A stretch of DNA of 32,143 bases, taken from positions 1 through 32,143 of the forward strand of contig JABFQW010000076.1 in NCBI GenBank assembly GCA_013141455.1, read 5' to 3'. This document shows, piece after piece, positions 22,362 to 30,737 of this stretch. The stretch's first letter is position 1. Each line of letters begins with the position of its first letter. The DNA is from Bacteroidales bacterium (lineage in GTDB: Bacteria; Bacteroidota; Bacteroidia; Bacteroidales; F082). The notes under the pieces are model-generated. The model had not been told where the DNA came from and did no database searches. It saw only the letters and a list, made by a program, of their open reading frames with translations. Position numbers and translations under genes: made by a program.

Positions 22362-23000
22362 ATGGCCGAACATTTGACGCTTTGGTTACTTTTCTTTACC
22401 TCTTTCATTACACTCATGAATCCACTGGGCGTGATGCCAGTGTTTTTAAGTATGACTGCCAATCTCAATTCAAAAAAGAGAAAAGCAACCGCTATAAAAG
22501 CCACCATCACAGCGTTTTTTACCCTTGTGGTATTTGCTTTTGGCGGACAGATGTTGTTTAGTTTCTTCGGGATTTCAGTGGCCGGACTGAAGGTTGTGGG
22601 TGGAATATTATTCTTCTTTATGGGTTACGATATGCTGAATGCCAGGCTGAGTCTGACCAAAATCGCTACCGAAGAAGTGGATGATTATGTGGATGATATC
22701 TCTATAACACCTCTTGGAATTCCGATGATCGCTGGTCCGGGTTCCATCACAAATGCCATCATTTTGATGGATCAGAGTGAGAGCCTGCTTGATAAAGCAA
22801 TACTTATTTCATCAATTTTAGTCGTTCTGATAATCGTTCTCACTATTCTGCTAAGCGGGACCAGGATCACACAGGCTATTGGAAAAACCGGCAACAAGGT
22901 AATGATGAAATTGATGGGTTTGATCGTTATGGTGATTGCGGTTGAGTTTTTCTTCACGGGGATTGAACCGTACATCAGGCATATCCTGCATATAAATTGA
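22362..23000 (+). CDS. MarC-family integral membrane protein
   Basis: A 212-residue inner-membrane protein of the MarC/UPF0056 family, with about six hydrophobic segments. Family marks are LMNPLGVMPVFLSMT near the N-terminus, the KVVGGILFFFMGYDML segment, and PLGIPMIAGPGSITNAI in the middle, which has the re-entrant-like MAGPG motif. Despite the name, the family is not a proven antibiotic efflux system; some members have been linked to amino-acid export. Just 13 bp after ftcD, so it is probably co-transcribed; a role in exporting an amino acid made by histidine breakdown is possible but not shown. Confidence 0.93.
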   Translation: MAEHLTLWLLFFTSFITLMNPLGVMPVFLSMTANLNSKKRKATAIKATITAFFTLVVFAFGGQMLFSFFGISVAGLKVVGGILFFFMGYDMLNARLSLTKIATEEVDDYVDDISITPLGIPMIAGPGSITNAIILMDQSESLLDKAILISSILVVLIIVLTILLSGTRITQAIGKTGNKVMMKLMGLIVMVIAVEFFFTGIEPYIRHILHIN

Positions 23001-23334
23001 GTAGCTGTCTAAATTTAGCTAAATGATAGATTTAAGAACAAGGAACAAGGATTTACGATTTAAGATGTGGGTATAAACCCTGTAGATTGGGATACTTCAT
23101 AAATCAAAAATCGTTAGTCTTTGTTCGATATTCAAAATATTTTATAAAGCAACAACAAGCATGGTATGGGGTGGGAGTGGGAAAGTGTGAGCTGAAAAAT
23201 TCCTGAATATATATCAAAGGCATCCGCATTTTGCGGAATTTTCGGTTATATCATGTCATGCAGATGCGACAAGACTTCTACTTTGATCGTATTTTCTGTT
23301 GAAATCAATCCTTAACACAACCAGCCTTATCGAA
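23001..23334. other. Convergent intergenic region without genes
   Basis: 334 bp between marC and the leucine-rich protein gene. It contains AAGAACAAGGAACAAGGATT near 23033, a purine-rich patch GGTATGGGGTGGGAGTGGGAA near 23164-23183, and a small perfect hairpin TCCGCA-ttt-TGCGGA (23223-23237) followed by ATTTTC, a possible terminator. No supported open frame. Confidence 0.5.
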
Positions 23335-24780
23335 TTATATTTTGATTATTTTCTTTACTTCCACGGAAGAATTGTGTGTGATTTTCAGGAAATATATTCC
23401 AGGTTTTAGTGAACTTATATCTAAATCTACATTTGATACATAGGCCGAAGTTTCGAAGACCAGTTGACTATTATTCTGATAAAGGACAAGTGAGGCGTGT
23501 CCTTTGAATTCATGTATCAGCAATGTGATATGATTAGCCGCCGGACTTGGAAATACCACGCAACCTTGCCTTGTATTGTCGGTTTTTTCAACTGAAGTAT
23601 AACAGGCATCCAGTACTTCTTCCCTGCTATTGCAACCGGTGAAATTCTGCTGAATGGTTGCAGTATGCGTTGGGATTGAAAGATACTCACAAATATCGCT
23701 GGTATGACAGAATGAAAGTTTGGGATTTACATGGATACCCAGATAATCCAGATTCATTAGGTCCACATTTTCAAGACCGGACAGACTTTCAAGCGAATAA
23801 TTGTTTACGATTACCAGTGAATAACCTATAAATGCCAGATTTTCAAGGGCATCGAAATTGATGAGTGAACCATTTCCGCTTATATACATTTCATATCCGA
23901 TATAGATTAGATTGTTGAGTCCTTCCAGACTGGTAAGAAAATTGCTCCCTCCAATAATAAATCTGGACCCGATTGAAGTCAGCGATTCAAGACCAAACAT
24001 ATTTGTTTGGAAATTCCCCCCACTTATGGATAAAGAACCACCTATCGTTGTCAGTTTGGAAAGGCCTGTATAATCGATGAGATTGTAATTCTGGCCAATT
24101 CCAACATCGCCTTCGATGGTTACCAGATTACCAAGTCCGGTCAGATTGGTCAAAGGATAAATCGATGAGATTGTAAGATCGCCATGGATAATTGTCAGAC
24201 TGTCGAGTCCGGTCAGACTCTCCAATCCATTGGTTTGAATGGACAGATCGCCCATCACCTCGGTAATTTTACTGAGTCCGTGAAGGTTACTTAGTGCAAA
24301 ATTGCTTTCAAGAATGAGATTGTTGCCAATGCTTTGTAGATTTTCCAACCCATTGATATCAATCATGTGAATATTTGAGGTTATTTCACAATCTATTCCA
24401 ACCGATTGCAGGTTATTAAGCCCATCAAGATTCGTAAGGTACGCGTTGTTGAAGATAAGAAGATAATTGCCGACTGATTGCAGATTATCAAGTCCGGAGA
24501 AGTTTGAAATGCCACTGGACTGAATGAGTAAGCTCATGCCTATTGAAGTAATCTGACTAAGTCCATTAAGATTGGTGATGTTTTCGGTGCCTATGCTCAC
24601 AAAACCCTCGATTACGGTGCAACCCGGATAATTAACCGGAAAATTGTCAATCTGTTCCTGTGAATTGAATATGATTCCATTAGGGAGACAGCTTTGTGCA
24701 ATTATCCTGCTCAAACTAAATATAGATAGGAATATGATCAAAACTATTCTGCCTGTTAGTGAAATAGAATATATTTTCAT
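23335..24780 (-). CDS. Secreted leucine-rich (receptor L-like) repeat protein with T9SS sorting domain
   Basis: A 481-residue surface or secreted protein. Signal peptide ending near IIAQ/S. Residues about 55-370 consist of roughly a dozen 23-residue repeats of the form L.nLnGL.nLqSIG..L.I..N, a solenoid resembling receptor L-domain or leucine-rich repeats. After the Cys-containing CHTSDICEYL segment, the last 75-80 residues are a type A T9SS C-terminal domain: VVFPSPAANHITL, GHASLVLYQNNSQLV, LDISSLKPGIYFLKI and a Lys-rich end. Likely a binding or adhesion protein; its ligand is unknown. 57 bp downstream of another T9SS cargo gene on the same strand. Confidence 0.9.
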   Translation of the reverse strand: MKIYSISLTGRIVLIIFLSIFSLSRIIAQSCLPNGIIFNSQEQIDNFPVNYPGCTVIEGFVSIGTENITNLNGLSQITSIGMSLLIQSSGISNFSGLDNLQSVGNYLLIFNNAYLTNLDGLNNLQSVGIDCEITSNIHMIDINGLENLQSIGNNLILESNFALSNLHGLSKITEVMGDLSIQTNGLESLTGLDSLTIIHGDLTISSIYPLTNLTGLGNLVTIEGDVGIGQNYNLIDYTGLSKLTTIGGSLSISGGNFQTNMFGLESLTSIGSRFIIGGSNFLTSLEGLNNLIYIGYEMYISGNGSLINFDALENLAFIGYSLVIVNNYSLESLSGLENVDLMNLDYLGIHVNPKLSFCHTSDICEYLSIPTHTATIQQNFTGCNSREEVLDACYTSVEKTDNTRQGCVVFPSPAANHITLLIHEFKGHASLVLYQNNSQLVFETSAYVSNVDLDISSLKPGIYFLKITHNSSVEVKKIIKI

Positions 24781-24837
24781 TGGATTTTATTTGAAATAGA
24801 ATGGATTGATTTTTATAATGGATGGAACATGAACTGT

Positions 24838-26562
24838 TCAATCAGAGTGATTAACAATAAGTTTACTGGTTTGGACTTCATTTCCGAAGTTAAAAACAAG
24901 CGTATATAATCCTTCCCGTATTTGACTCAGGTCAAGCTTGTTTGCTCCGGGGCTAACATGATATTGAGATATTATTCTCCCCTGACTATCTATCATATCG
25001 CAATCGGCTGATCGTGGGCTTACAATATTGAACTCAGTTGAGCAAGGGTTTGGATAGATCGTCAGGTTGTTGATTTTGACAATTTCGGTTACATTCGTGG
25101 GTGAGTCAGGTGTAAGTTTTAGGATGTATAAATCATTCTGTCCGCCACAACTGAGGTTAAAAGTTTCTTCACCTGGATCGAAATCAGCAATATCGCTAAA
25201 TCCTCCCGTTTGATAAATATTTAATGAATCGTCCAGAATTAATCCATAACCTCCATCCCCATCTGGTCCGCCAATGTTTCCAGCCCATCTGAAGCCTCCT
25301 GAAGAATCTATCTTAAGTATAAAACTATCATATCCTCCGTTTGATTCCAATATCCAATCTTCATCAGAAGGGTCGAAATCAACAGTTTCATAAAACGTTC
25401 CGCTAATATAAAGGTTATCTGATGAATCCAGCACAACTGAAGAGCAATCATCTATTTCATCACCTCCAAAAGAATATACCCACTGAAATTCACCCTGCTT
25501 GTTCAGCTTGAGAATATAAGCATCGACAAAACCATTCGAATTGATCAAATAGGTTGCCGGACCGGGATCAAAATCGGCCTGATAGTTGAAATTACCTGCT
25601 AAATAAATGTTTTGTTGCGAATCGATTGTTATGTAATTTAAAAAATCATCTGCGACACCACCATAGCTCAATGCCCTGATAAAGTTTCCATCCTTATCAA
25701 GCTGGACCAGAAAGTTATCCCCATTATCGATATCATGCATTGTAAATATGTCCCCACCAGGATTAAAATCAGTAGTGCCAAAAAACGTACCACCGATAAA
25801 CAGATTACTATCAGTATTTCGTTCGATCACTCTTGGATAACAATTGCCTGTACCCTCAAGAAAGTCAGCCCTGATAAAATCACCGGATGTGTCTGTTTTA
25901 CAGATGAATCCATCCGATTGAATTGCAATATGTTCAAATACTTCAGGTCCAGGATCCATGTCAACCGTACCTCTTATGGTACCTGTAATAAGAATTTCAT
26001 CAGAATCAACAAGCAATAAACCATTGGAATAATCACTATCAGGTCCACCGAACTGTTTTGCCCAAACAAAATCACCGTTGTTGTTTAATTTTACCAAAAA
26101 AATATCTTCAAGTCCATAACTATTGAGCAGATATACATCTTCACCCGGATCAAAGTCAACTTGACCTTCAAAAACGCCTGTAAGGTAAAAGTTTCCTTCT
26201 GAATCCATATCAAAGGCAAATCCCATATCATTGTAACCACTACCGAAGCACCATGCCTCAATAAAATTGCCATTTTTATCTGATTTCGACACAAATACAT
26301 CAGTAGATCCATTTGCAGAGGAGTAAATCGCAATATTTTCACTGGGGTCAAAATCGATATTTCCTGAAAATGAACCGAATAAATAAATGTTGGATATAGA
26401 GTCCAATTTTATTTGATTCGAGTGAACATAACTCATTCCGGAGCCATGGGTGGCTTTTGCCCATGCGAAGTCAGCCTGGGCATAAGTTGTAACTGTTAGC
26501 AATACAAGGTTTATAATTAGCCCGGATTTGAAGTGGTTGAAAGATAAAAGAAAACTTTTCAT
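24838..26562 (-). CDS. DFDPG-repeat (SBBP-like) secreted protein with T9SS sorting domain
   Basis: A 574-residue secreted protein. Signal peptide MKSFLLSF...TTYAQ/A, then seven or more repeats of about 55-60 residues. Each carries a form of NIYLTGxFxGxVDFDPG, then a D.F.LKLD..G.F.WA..FGG strand pair. Seven acid turns can be counted: DFDPS, DFDPG, DMDPG, DFNPG, DFDPG, DFDPS and DFDPG. This is the beta-propeller-like SBBP pattern; the regular aspartates may bind calcium. The C-terminal T9SS domain is IYPNPCSTEFNIVS...GLYTLVFNFG...TSKLIVN. Likely co-transcribed with the downstream leucine-rich protein gene. Function unknown. Confidence 0.9.
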   Translation of the reverse strand: MKSFLLSFNHFKSGLIINLVLLTVTTYAQADFAWAKATHGSGMSYVHSNQIKLDSISNIYLFGSFSGNIDFDPSENIAIYSSANGSTDVFVSKSDKNGNFIEAWCFGSGYNDMGFAFDMDSEGNFYLTGVFEGQVDFDPGEDVYLLNSYGLEDIFLVKLNNNGDFVWAKQFGGPDSDYSNGLLLVDSDEILITGTIRGTVDMDPGPEVFEHIAIQSDGFICKTDTSGDFIRADFLEGTGNCYPRVIERNTDSNLFIGGTFFGTTDFNPGGDIFTMHDIDNGDNFLVQLDKDGNFIRALSYGGVADDFLNYITIDSQQNIYLAGNFNYQADFDPGPATYLINSNGFVDAYILKLNKQGEFQWVYSFGGDEIDDCSSVVLDSSDNLYISGTFYETVDFDPSDEDWILESNGGYDSFILKIDSSGGFRWAGNIGGPDGDGGYGLILDDSLNIYQTGGFSDIADFDPGEETFNLSCGGQNDLYILKLTPDSPTNVTEIVKINNLTIYPNPCSTEFNIVSPRSADCDMIDSQGRIISQYHVSPGANKLDLSQIREGLYTLVFNFGNEVQTSKLIVNHSD

Positions 26563-26718
26563 GAGTTGTTATTGTTTTGCAGATTATAGACTGGTTGATA
26601 CATTTGAATAAAAATGGACGCCATTCTAAGGCATCACAAAGCTAAGAATTATTGTGAAAAGGAAAACCCTTTAACTTACCAATTATCCATCTGGAATAAA
26701 AAAAACGAAAATAATTAG

Positions 26719-26746
26719 TTTGCATGAAATAATTTTCATACTTTTG
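26719..26746 (+). promoter_or_regulatory. Promoter of rpmG operon
   Basis: TTTG (26719-26722), 16-base spacer, TACTTTTG (26739-26746); the start codon of rpmG is at 26776, giving a leader of about 25 bases. Confidence 0.72.
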
Positions 26747-26775
26747 CCGTCCGAAAAAACGTAATAAACAGTAGC

Positions 26776-26964
26776 ATGGCTAAGAAAAGTAAAGAAGCAC
26801 GTGGTCAGGTAATTTTAGAGTGTACTGAGCACAAGAACAGTGGATTACCAGGCACTTCGAGGTATATTTCTACCAAAAACAAGAAAAATACACCTGAACG
26901 GCTTGAGTTGAAGAAGTTCAACCCGATCATGAAAAAAATGACTATTCACAAAGAGATTAAATAA
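26776..26964 (+). CDS. rpmG: 50S ribosomal protein L33
   Basis: A 62-residue protein of the large ribosomal subunit near the E site. [20 protein letters not shown] at the N-terminus and [24 protein letters not shown] are the L33 family pattern. The position usually holding Cys pairs has a single Cys (LECTEH), so it is of the zinc-free type. It has its own promoter and is followed after 8 bp by the DUF4295 gene and then ftsY. In many Bacteroidota rpmB lies just before rpmG; here the upstream gene is a T9SS protein on the other strand, and rpmB must be elsewhere. Confidence 0.95.
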   Translation: MAKKSKEARGQVILECTEHKNSGLPGTSRYISTKNKKNTPERLELKKFNPIMKKMTIHKEIK

Positions 26965-26972
26965 ACTGAACC

Positions 26973-27125
26973 ATGGCAAAGAAAGTAGTTGCAACCCTGC
27001 AGGCAGCAGGAAAAGAATTCGCAAAAGTGATCAGAATGCATAAGTCAGAAAAAAACGGTGCATACTCCTTTTCCGAAAACACAGTCCCTCAGGATAAAGT
27101 ACAGGAATTTTTAGCAAAAAGATAA
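26973..27125 (+). CDS. DUF4295 small basic protein
   Basis: A 50-residue protein beginning MAKKVVATLQAAGKEFAKVI and ending QDKVQEFLAKR, rich in Lys. It matches the DUF4295 family, which is restricted to Bacteroidota and regularly follows rpmG and precedes ftsY. Size, charge and neighbours suggest a ribosome-associated protein, but its role is unproven. The start ATG is 8 bp after the rpmG stop. A terminator follows at 27151. Confidence 0.92.
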   Translation: MAKKVVATLQAAGKEFAKVIRMHKSEKNGAYSFSENTVPQDKVQEFLAKR

Positions 27126-27150
27126 ATTACCGTAAGAATACAGAGTAGAG

Positions 27151-27178
27151 CTTTTCCAAAATCTGGAAGAGCTTTTTT
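27151..27178 (+). terminator. Terminator between DUF4295 gene and ftsY
   Basis: CTTTTCCA-aaatc-TGGAAGAG, an 8-bp stem with one G-T pair, then C and six T (27173-27178). It probably separates the ribosomal-protein transcript from ftsY, at least in part; ftsY begins 18 bp later and no clear ftsY promoter was recognised. Confidence 0.7.
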
Positions 27179-27196
27179 CGTTTATAATCAGTAGTT

Positions 27197-28147
27197 ATGG
27201 GAATATTTTCATTTTTCAGTAAAGAGAAAAAACAGGATCTCGACAAAGGGCTCGAGAAAACGCGCCAGAGTGTCTTTTCACGCCTTTCGAAAGCCATCAT
27301 TGGTAAATCGAAAGTTGACGATGAAGTACTTGACCAATTGGAGGAGATTCTCGTAACTTCCGATGTTGGTGTTGAAACAACTTTAAAAATCATCGACCGG
27401 ATCGAAAAACGCGTTTCGAAGGATAAGTTCCTTGGAACTAATGAGTTAAACCAGATACTTAAAGAAGAAGTTGCGGCATTGCTACAGGAAAATAATTCGG
27501 GCGATGGTGATGATTTCGAATTGCCGGTTGGTACCAAACCCTATGTGATCATGGTGGTAGGTGTAAATGGTGTGGGTAAAACCACGACCATCGGCAAGTT
27601 GGCCTACAATTTCAAAAAGGCTGGTAAAAAAGTCATGTTGGGAGCATCAGATACATTCCGTGCCGCCGCTGTTGACCAACTTAAAATATGGGCACAACGG
27701 GTTGATGTACCGATTGTTGCGCAAGGTATGGGATCCGATCCGGCTTCGGTGGCTTTCGACACAATGAAATCGGCGGTTAGTCAGAATGCAGATGTCGTAA
27801 TTATTGATACTGCCGGAAGGTTGCACAATAAAATCAATCTGATGAAGGAATTAACAAAGATTAAAACCGTAATGCAGAAAGTTGTTCCGGGTGCTCCACA
27901 CGAGATTTTATTGGTGTTGGATGCTTCGACAGGTCAGAATGCCATCGAGCAGGCCAGACAATTTATTGAAGCTACCGAAGTGAATGCCATTGCTTTAACG
28001 AAACTCGATGGTACAGCGAAAGGCGGTGTTGTTATTGGTATCTCCGATCAATTTAAAATCCCGGTAAAATATATTGGTCTGGGTGAAAAAATGGAGGATT
28101 TGCAGGTTTTCAACCGAAAGGCCTACGTCGAAAGTTTGTTTGAGTAG
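27197..28147 (+). CDS. ftsY: Signal recognition particle receptor FtsY
   Basis: A 316-residue GTPase that docks the SRP-ribosome complex at the inner membrane. Short basic/hydrophobic start (MGIFSFFSKEKKQ) in place of the long acidic A domain of E. coli; helical N domain to about residue 95; G domain with G1 GVNGVGKTTTIGKLA (about 121-135), DTFRAAAVDQL, G3 DTAGR, and G4 TKLDGTAKGG. The C-terminal membrane/closing helix ends YVESLFE. Between the DUF4295 gene and rimO, the usual Bacteroidota order. All GTPase motifs are intact. Confidence 0.97.
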   Translation: MGIFSFFSKEKKQDLDKGLEKTRQSVFSRLSKAIIGKSKVDDEVLDQLEEILVTSDVGVETTLKIIDRIEKRVSKDKFLGTNELNQILKEEVAALLQENNSGDGDDFELPVGTKPYVIMVVGVNGVGKTTTIGKLAYNFKKAGKKVMLGASDTFRAAAVDQLKIWAQRVDVPIVAQGMGSDPASVAFDTMKSAVSQNADVVIIDTAGRLHNKINLMKELTKIKTVMQKVVPGAPHEILLVLDASTGQNAIEQARQFIEATEVNAIALTKLDGTAKGGVVIGISDQFKIPVKYIGLGEKMEDLQVFNRKAYVESLFE

Positions 28148-28158
28148 ATGTAAAGAAA

Positions 28159-28311
28159 GGTTGGAAGTTGGAAGTTGGAAGTTGGAAGATGGAAGCGGGA
28201 AGTTCAGGCAATCAAAAACTCCGAACTCCAAACTCCGAACTCCGAACTTCAAACTCCGAACTTCAAACTCCGAACTTCAAACTCCGAACTTCAAACTCCG
28301 AACTCCAAACT
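28159..28311. repeat. Two adjoining low-complexity tandem arrays
   Basis: First array: six or so copies of the heptamer GGAAGTT with variants (28159-28204). Second: about six copies of a 14-mer, AAACTCCGAACTTC, with C/T variants and one shortened copy (28216-28311). They fill the ftsY-rimO gap. Open frames through them encode repetitive peptides (SKLRTPNF-like) that I regard as spurious. No unique spacers, so not a CRISPR. Confidence 0.88.
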
Positions 28312-28327
28312 TTTTAAATTTTAACAC

Positions 28328-29620
28328 ATGAAAACCATCAATATCGTCACACTCGGTTGTTCAAAAAATAAAGTTGATTCGGAGCATTTGGCCGGACTGT
28401 TGGCATCGGGTTACGAAATCCTTCACGACAGTGATGTTTTATCAGATGTGGTTGTTATAAATACCTGTGGTTTCATCGGCGATGCCAAAGAAGAATCGAT
28501 CGATACCATCCTGTCATTCGCTGAAGCACGAAAATCTGGCGAGATTGACAAACTTATTGTAATGGGCTGTCTGTCGCAGCGTTATAATCAGGAATTGAAA
28601 AATGATATCCACGAAGTGGATGCTTTTTTTGGTGTGAATGATTTAAATGCCATCGCGGCTTTGCTAAATATAAATACCAACGGATTGCCACAACCATATC
28701 ATTACAACAGGATTTTATCTACCCCACAACATTACGCCTATCTGAAAATATCGGAAGGATGCGAGCGAAGCTGTTCTTTTTGCGCGATACCATTAATAAG
28801 AGGCAAACATCGTTCGGTTCCGGTTGAACAATTGATGGATGAAGCTCGAAATCTGGCTGCTGCCGGCGTGAAAGAATTGATTTTGATTGCCCAGGATCTG
28901 ACGTATTATGGCATAGATATCAACGGTAAACGACAGATTACTAATCTTGTCGATCAACTATCAGGTATTGAAGGTATCGAATGGATTCGGTTACAATATG
29001 CCTATCCGATTGGATTCCCCGAAGACCTGATTGATTTGATTGCCTCCAACCCTAAAGTATGCAAGTATATCGATCTTCCACTTCAACATATCAGTCAGCG
29101 AATTTTAAAATCGATGAAACGCGGTGTTGACAAAGATCAGACGATTGAACTGATAAAGCGAATTCGCGAAAAAGTACCGGATATAGCATTCCGCACCACA
29201 TTGATTGTTGGATACCCGGGTGAGACGGAGGATGAATTTGAAGAATTGATTCGATTTGTCGAAGAGCAGCGCTTTGAACGCCTGGGTGTTTTTGCTTATT
29301 CTGCCGAAGAAGGTACATCGGCTTATGATTTGGAAGATAATGTAACAGAAGAGATTAAGCAATTTCGTGTAAATCGGATTATGGAAATACAACAGAATAT
29401 ATCGCTGCAAATCAATACATTAAAAATCGGAAAAATCGAAAGAGCGCTTATCGACAGGATCGAAGACGACTATTTTATCGGTCGGACACAGTACGATTCG
29501 CCTGAGGTGGATAATGAAATTCTAATCCCGAAAGAAAACCATGAACTCGTCATCGGACAGTTTTATTCTGTTTTGATCACAGCGGCCGATGATTTTGATT
29601 TGTATGCCACAGCTATTTAA
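28328..29620 (+). CDS. rimO: Ribosomal protein S12 methylthiotransferase
   Basis: A radical-SAM enzyme that adds a methylthio group to the conserved Asp of ribosomal protein S12. 430 residues in the standard order. UPF0004 N-terminal domain with three cluster cysteines (TLGCSKNKVDSE, NTCGFI, MGCLSQRY); the radical-SAM domain with Cys145, Cys149 and Cys152 (CERSCSFC), GKHRSVP and the TTLIVGYPGETEDEF stretch; a C-terminal TRAM domain (about 365-430). CSKNKVDSE and the SCSFCAIP-RGKHRS pattern separate it from MiaB. It follows ftsY across a repeat array. A hairpin ACTATCCGA-tt-TCGGATAGT (29638-29657) follows the stop. Confidence 0.96.
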   Translation: MKTINIVTLGCSKNKVDSEHLAGLLASGYEILHDSDVLSDVVVINTCGFIGDAKEESIDTILSFAEARKSGEIDKLIVMGCLSQRYNQELKNDIHEVDAFFGVNDLNAIAALLNINTNGLPQPYHYNRILSTPQHYAYLKISEGCERSCSFCAIPLIRGKHRSVPVEQLMDEARNLAAAGVKELILIAQDLTYYGIDINGKRQITNLVDQLSGIEGIEWIRLQYAYPIGFPEDLIDLIASNPKVCKYIDLPLQHISQRILKSMKRGVDKDQTIELIKRIREKVPDIAFRTTLIVGYPGETEDEFEELIRFVEEQRFERLGVFAYSAEEGTSAYDLEDNVTEEIKQFRVNRIMEIQQNISLQINTLKIGKIERALIDRIEDDYFIGRTQYDSPEVDNEILIPKENHELVIGQFYSVLITAADDFDLYATAI

Positions 29621-29637
29621 TTCCGTTTTTGATGTTG

Positions 29638-29657
29638 ACTATCCGATTTCGGATAGT
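29638..29657. terminator. Hairpin after rimO
   Basis: ACTATCCGA-tt-TCGGATAGT, a 9-bp perfect stem 17 bp after the rimO stop. It has no T-run directly after it, so it may be a processing or stabilising stem rather than a true terminator. Confidence 0.45.
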
Positions 29658-29865
29658 AGAGTCGGGGAATCACTTTTCATTTAATTTCAGATAATCAGAC
29701 AGTTATGTTTTTTATAGAATTATTGAAATATTTGTCTCAAAGTGTGAATATATTAATTGTCTGATTCATTGCAATTTAATTTTAGTGGCATATTTATTGC
29801 ATATTTATTTTGCTTTTAATCATTTCATCTTTAATAGATAGTTTAATCGTAATTTGGTTTTGGTT

Positions 29866-29907
29866 AAAAACGGGTGTTTCGATTTAATTGGAAGCCCGTT
29901 TTTTTTT
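29866..29907 (+). terminator. Intrinsic terminator in rimO-MORN gap
   Basis: AAAAACGGG (29866-29874) pairs with CCCGTTTTT (29895-29903), with a further TTTC/GGAA helix inside, followed by a T-run to 29907. It is about 250 bp past rimO. The rest of the 381-bp gap (29621-30001) is AT-rich with no supported open frame; a short RNA ending here is conceivable. Confidence 0.7.
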
Positions 29908-29944
29908 GACTTCCTGATTCCTTCCTTAATTCGCTTTTTCTGAC

Positions 29945-29952
29945 TACCTTCG
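29945..29952 (+). promoter_or_regulatory. Candidate -7 box of the MORN gene
   Basis: TACCTTCG is one base off TAnnTTTG and lies 50 bp before the ATG at 30002. The -33 partner is unclear. Confidence 0.35.
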
Positions 29953-30001
29953 CAGTCGCAAATCACAAGAATATTCACGCGTTTTTTTAGCAGTAAAATC
30001 A

Positions 30002-30733
30002 ATGAAAAGATTGTTTTTTTCGTTTTTGTTCGTTCATTTCACCTTGCACATGTTTGCACAACATCCTGATAAAATAGATGTTAGTAATTTTACCGGTGAA
30101 GTTTATATCGATACAATCAATGGAATGATTATTCATGGACCGGTTGAAAATGGTTTAAAAGTTGGAACCTGGACAGTATCGTTTAATACTGGTGTGGTTA
30201 GTTTACTGGCTCATTATGAGCATGGCCTGAAAAATGGTTTGGTAATGGAAATCGACCGGAATGGTGTGCTGCTTTCTCAGACAAATTATTCGAATGATAC
30301 CCTTGATGGAACACGATTGGTTTTTCGGGGCGGTGGCCATCCGCAATTAGACGAGCCCTACAAAATGGGCAAACTGCATGGCTCCCGGCGTGTTTTTTAT
30401 GAAAAAGGAAAATTGCAGGAAGAATCGGAATATATTGAAGGTATTAAAAATGGTAAGTCAATCTGGTATGATGAAGATGGTAAAATGTTGGCCGAATACA
30501 ATTACCTGAATGGCCTTTTCGATGGCAGCCAATTGTTGTTTTATACCAACGGCAGTATTAAGTCGGAGCAATGGTACGCGCAAAACAAGCAACATGGAAA
30601 AAGTGTTCTGTTTTTTGAGAATGGAAAGATGAAATCACAAGGGAATTATGCGAATGGTGAGAAGGTTGGCACCTGGACAACCTACGACGATCAGGGGAAA
30701 GTAACCGACGTGAAAGAGTATAAGAAACAATAA
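30002..30733 (+). CDS. Secreted MORN-variant (YwqK-like) repeat protein
   Basis: A 243-residue protein with an N-terminal signal (MKRLFFSFLFVHFTLHMFAQ/H). The rest is a run of about eight MORN-variant repeats of roughly 22 residues, pattern G...G.w..y..nG.l..e..Y.nG, for example GLKVGTWTVSFNTGVV, GIKNGKSIWYDEDGKM, QHGKSVLFFENGKMKSQGNY and GEKVGTWTTYDDQGKV. Databases often label such proteins YwqK-family antitoxin; here there is no toxin partner, and secretion argues against that role. Probably a periplasmic or surface beta-solenoid of unknown purpose. It ends 4 bp before the ABC-F gene, so the two are likely co-transcribed. Confidence 0.88.
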   Translation: MKRLFFSFLFVHFTLHMFAQHPDKIDVSNFTGEVYIDTINGMIIHGPVENGLKVGTWTVSFNTGVVSLLAHYEHGLKNGLVMEIDRNGVLLSQTNYSNDTLDGTRLVFRGGGHPQLDEPYKMGKLHGSRRVFYEKGKLQEESEYIEGIKNGKSIWYDEDGKMLAEYNYLNGLFDGSQLLFYTNGSIKSEQWYAQNKQHGKSVLFFENGKMKSQGNYANGEKVGTWTTYDDQGKVTDVKEYKKQ

Positions 30734-30737
30734 CTGA

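Noticed and set aside
25735-26019. 94-codon plus-strand frame inside the DFDPG-repeat protein gene
   Set aside because: Shadow frame; the minus frame has signal peptide, repeats and sorting domain.
28159-28311. Repeat array considered as a CRISPR
   Set aside because: Repeat units follow each other directly with no unique spacers of even length, and no cas gene is nearby.
28074-28331. Open frame of about 85 codons through the ftsY end and repeat array
   Set aside because: Its translation is mostly the tandem repeat read as protein and it overlaps ftsY in another frame.
30002-30733. YwqK antitoxin of a toxin-antitoxin pair
   Set aside because: The protein has a signal peptide, and its only close neighbour is an ABC-F ATPase; the antitoxin label comes from the repeat family name.
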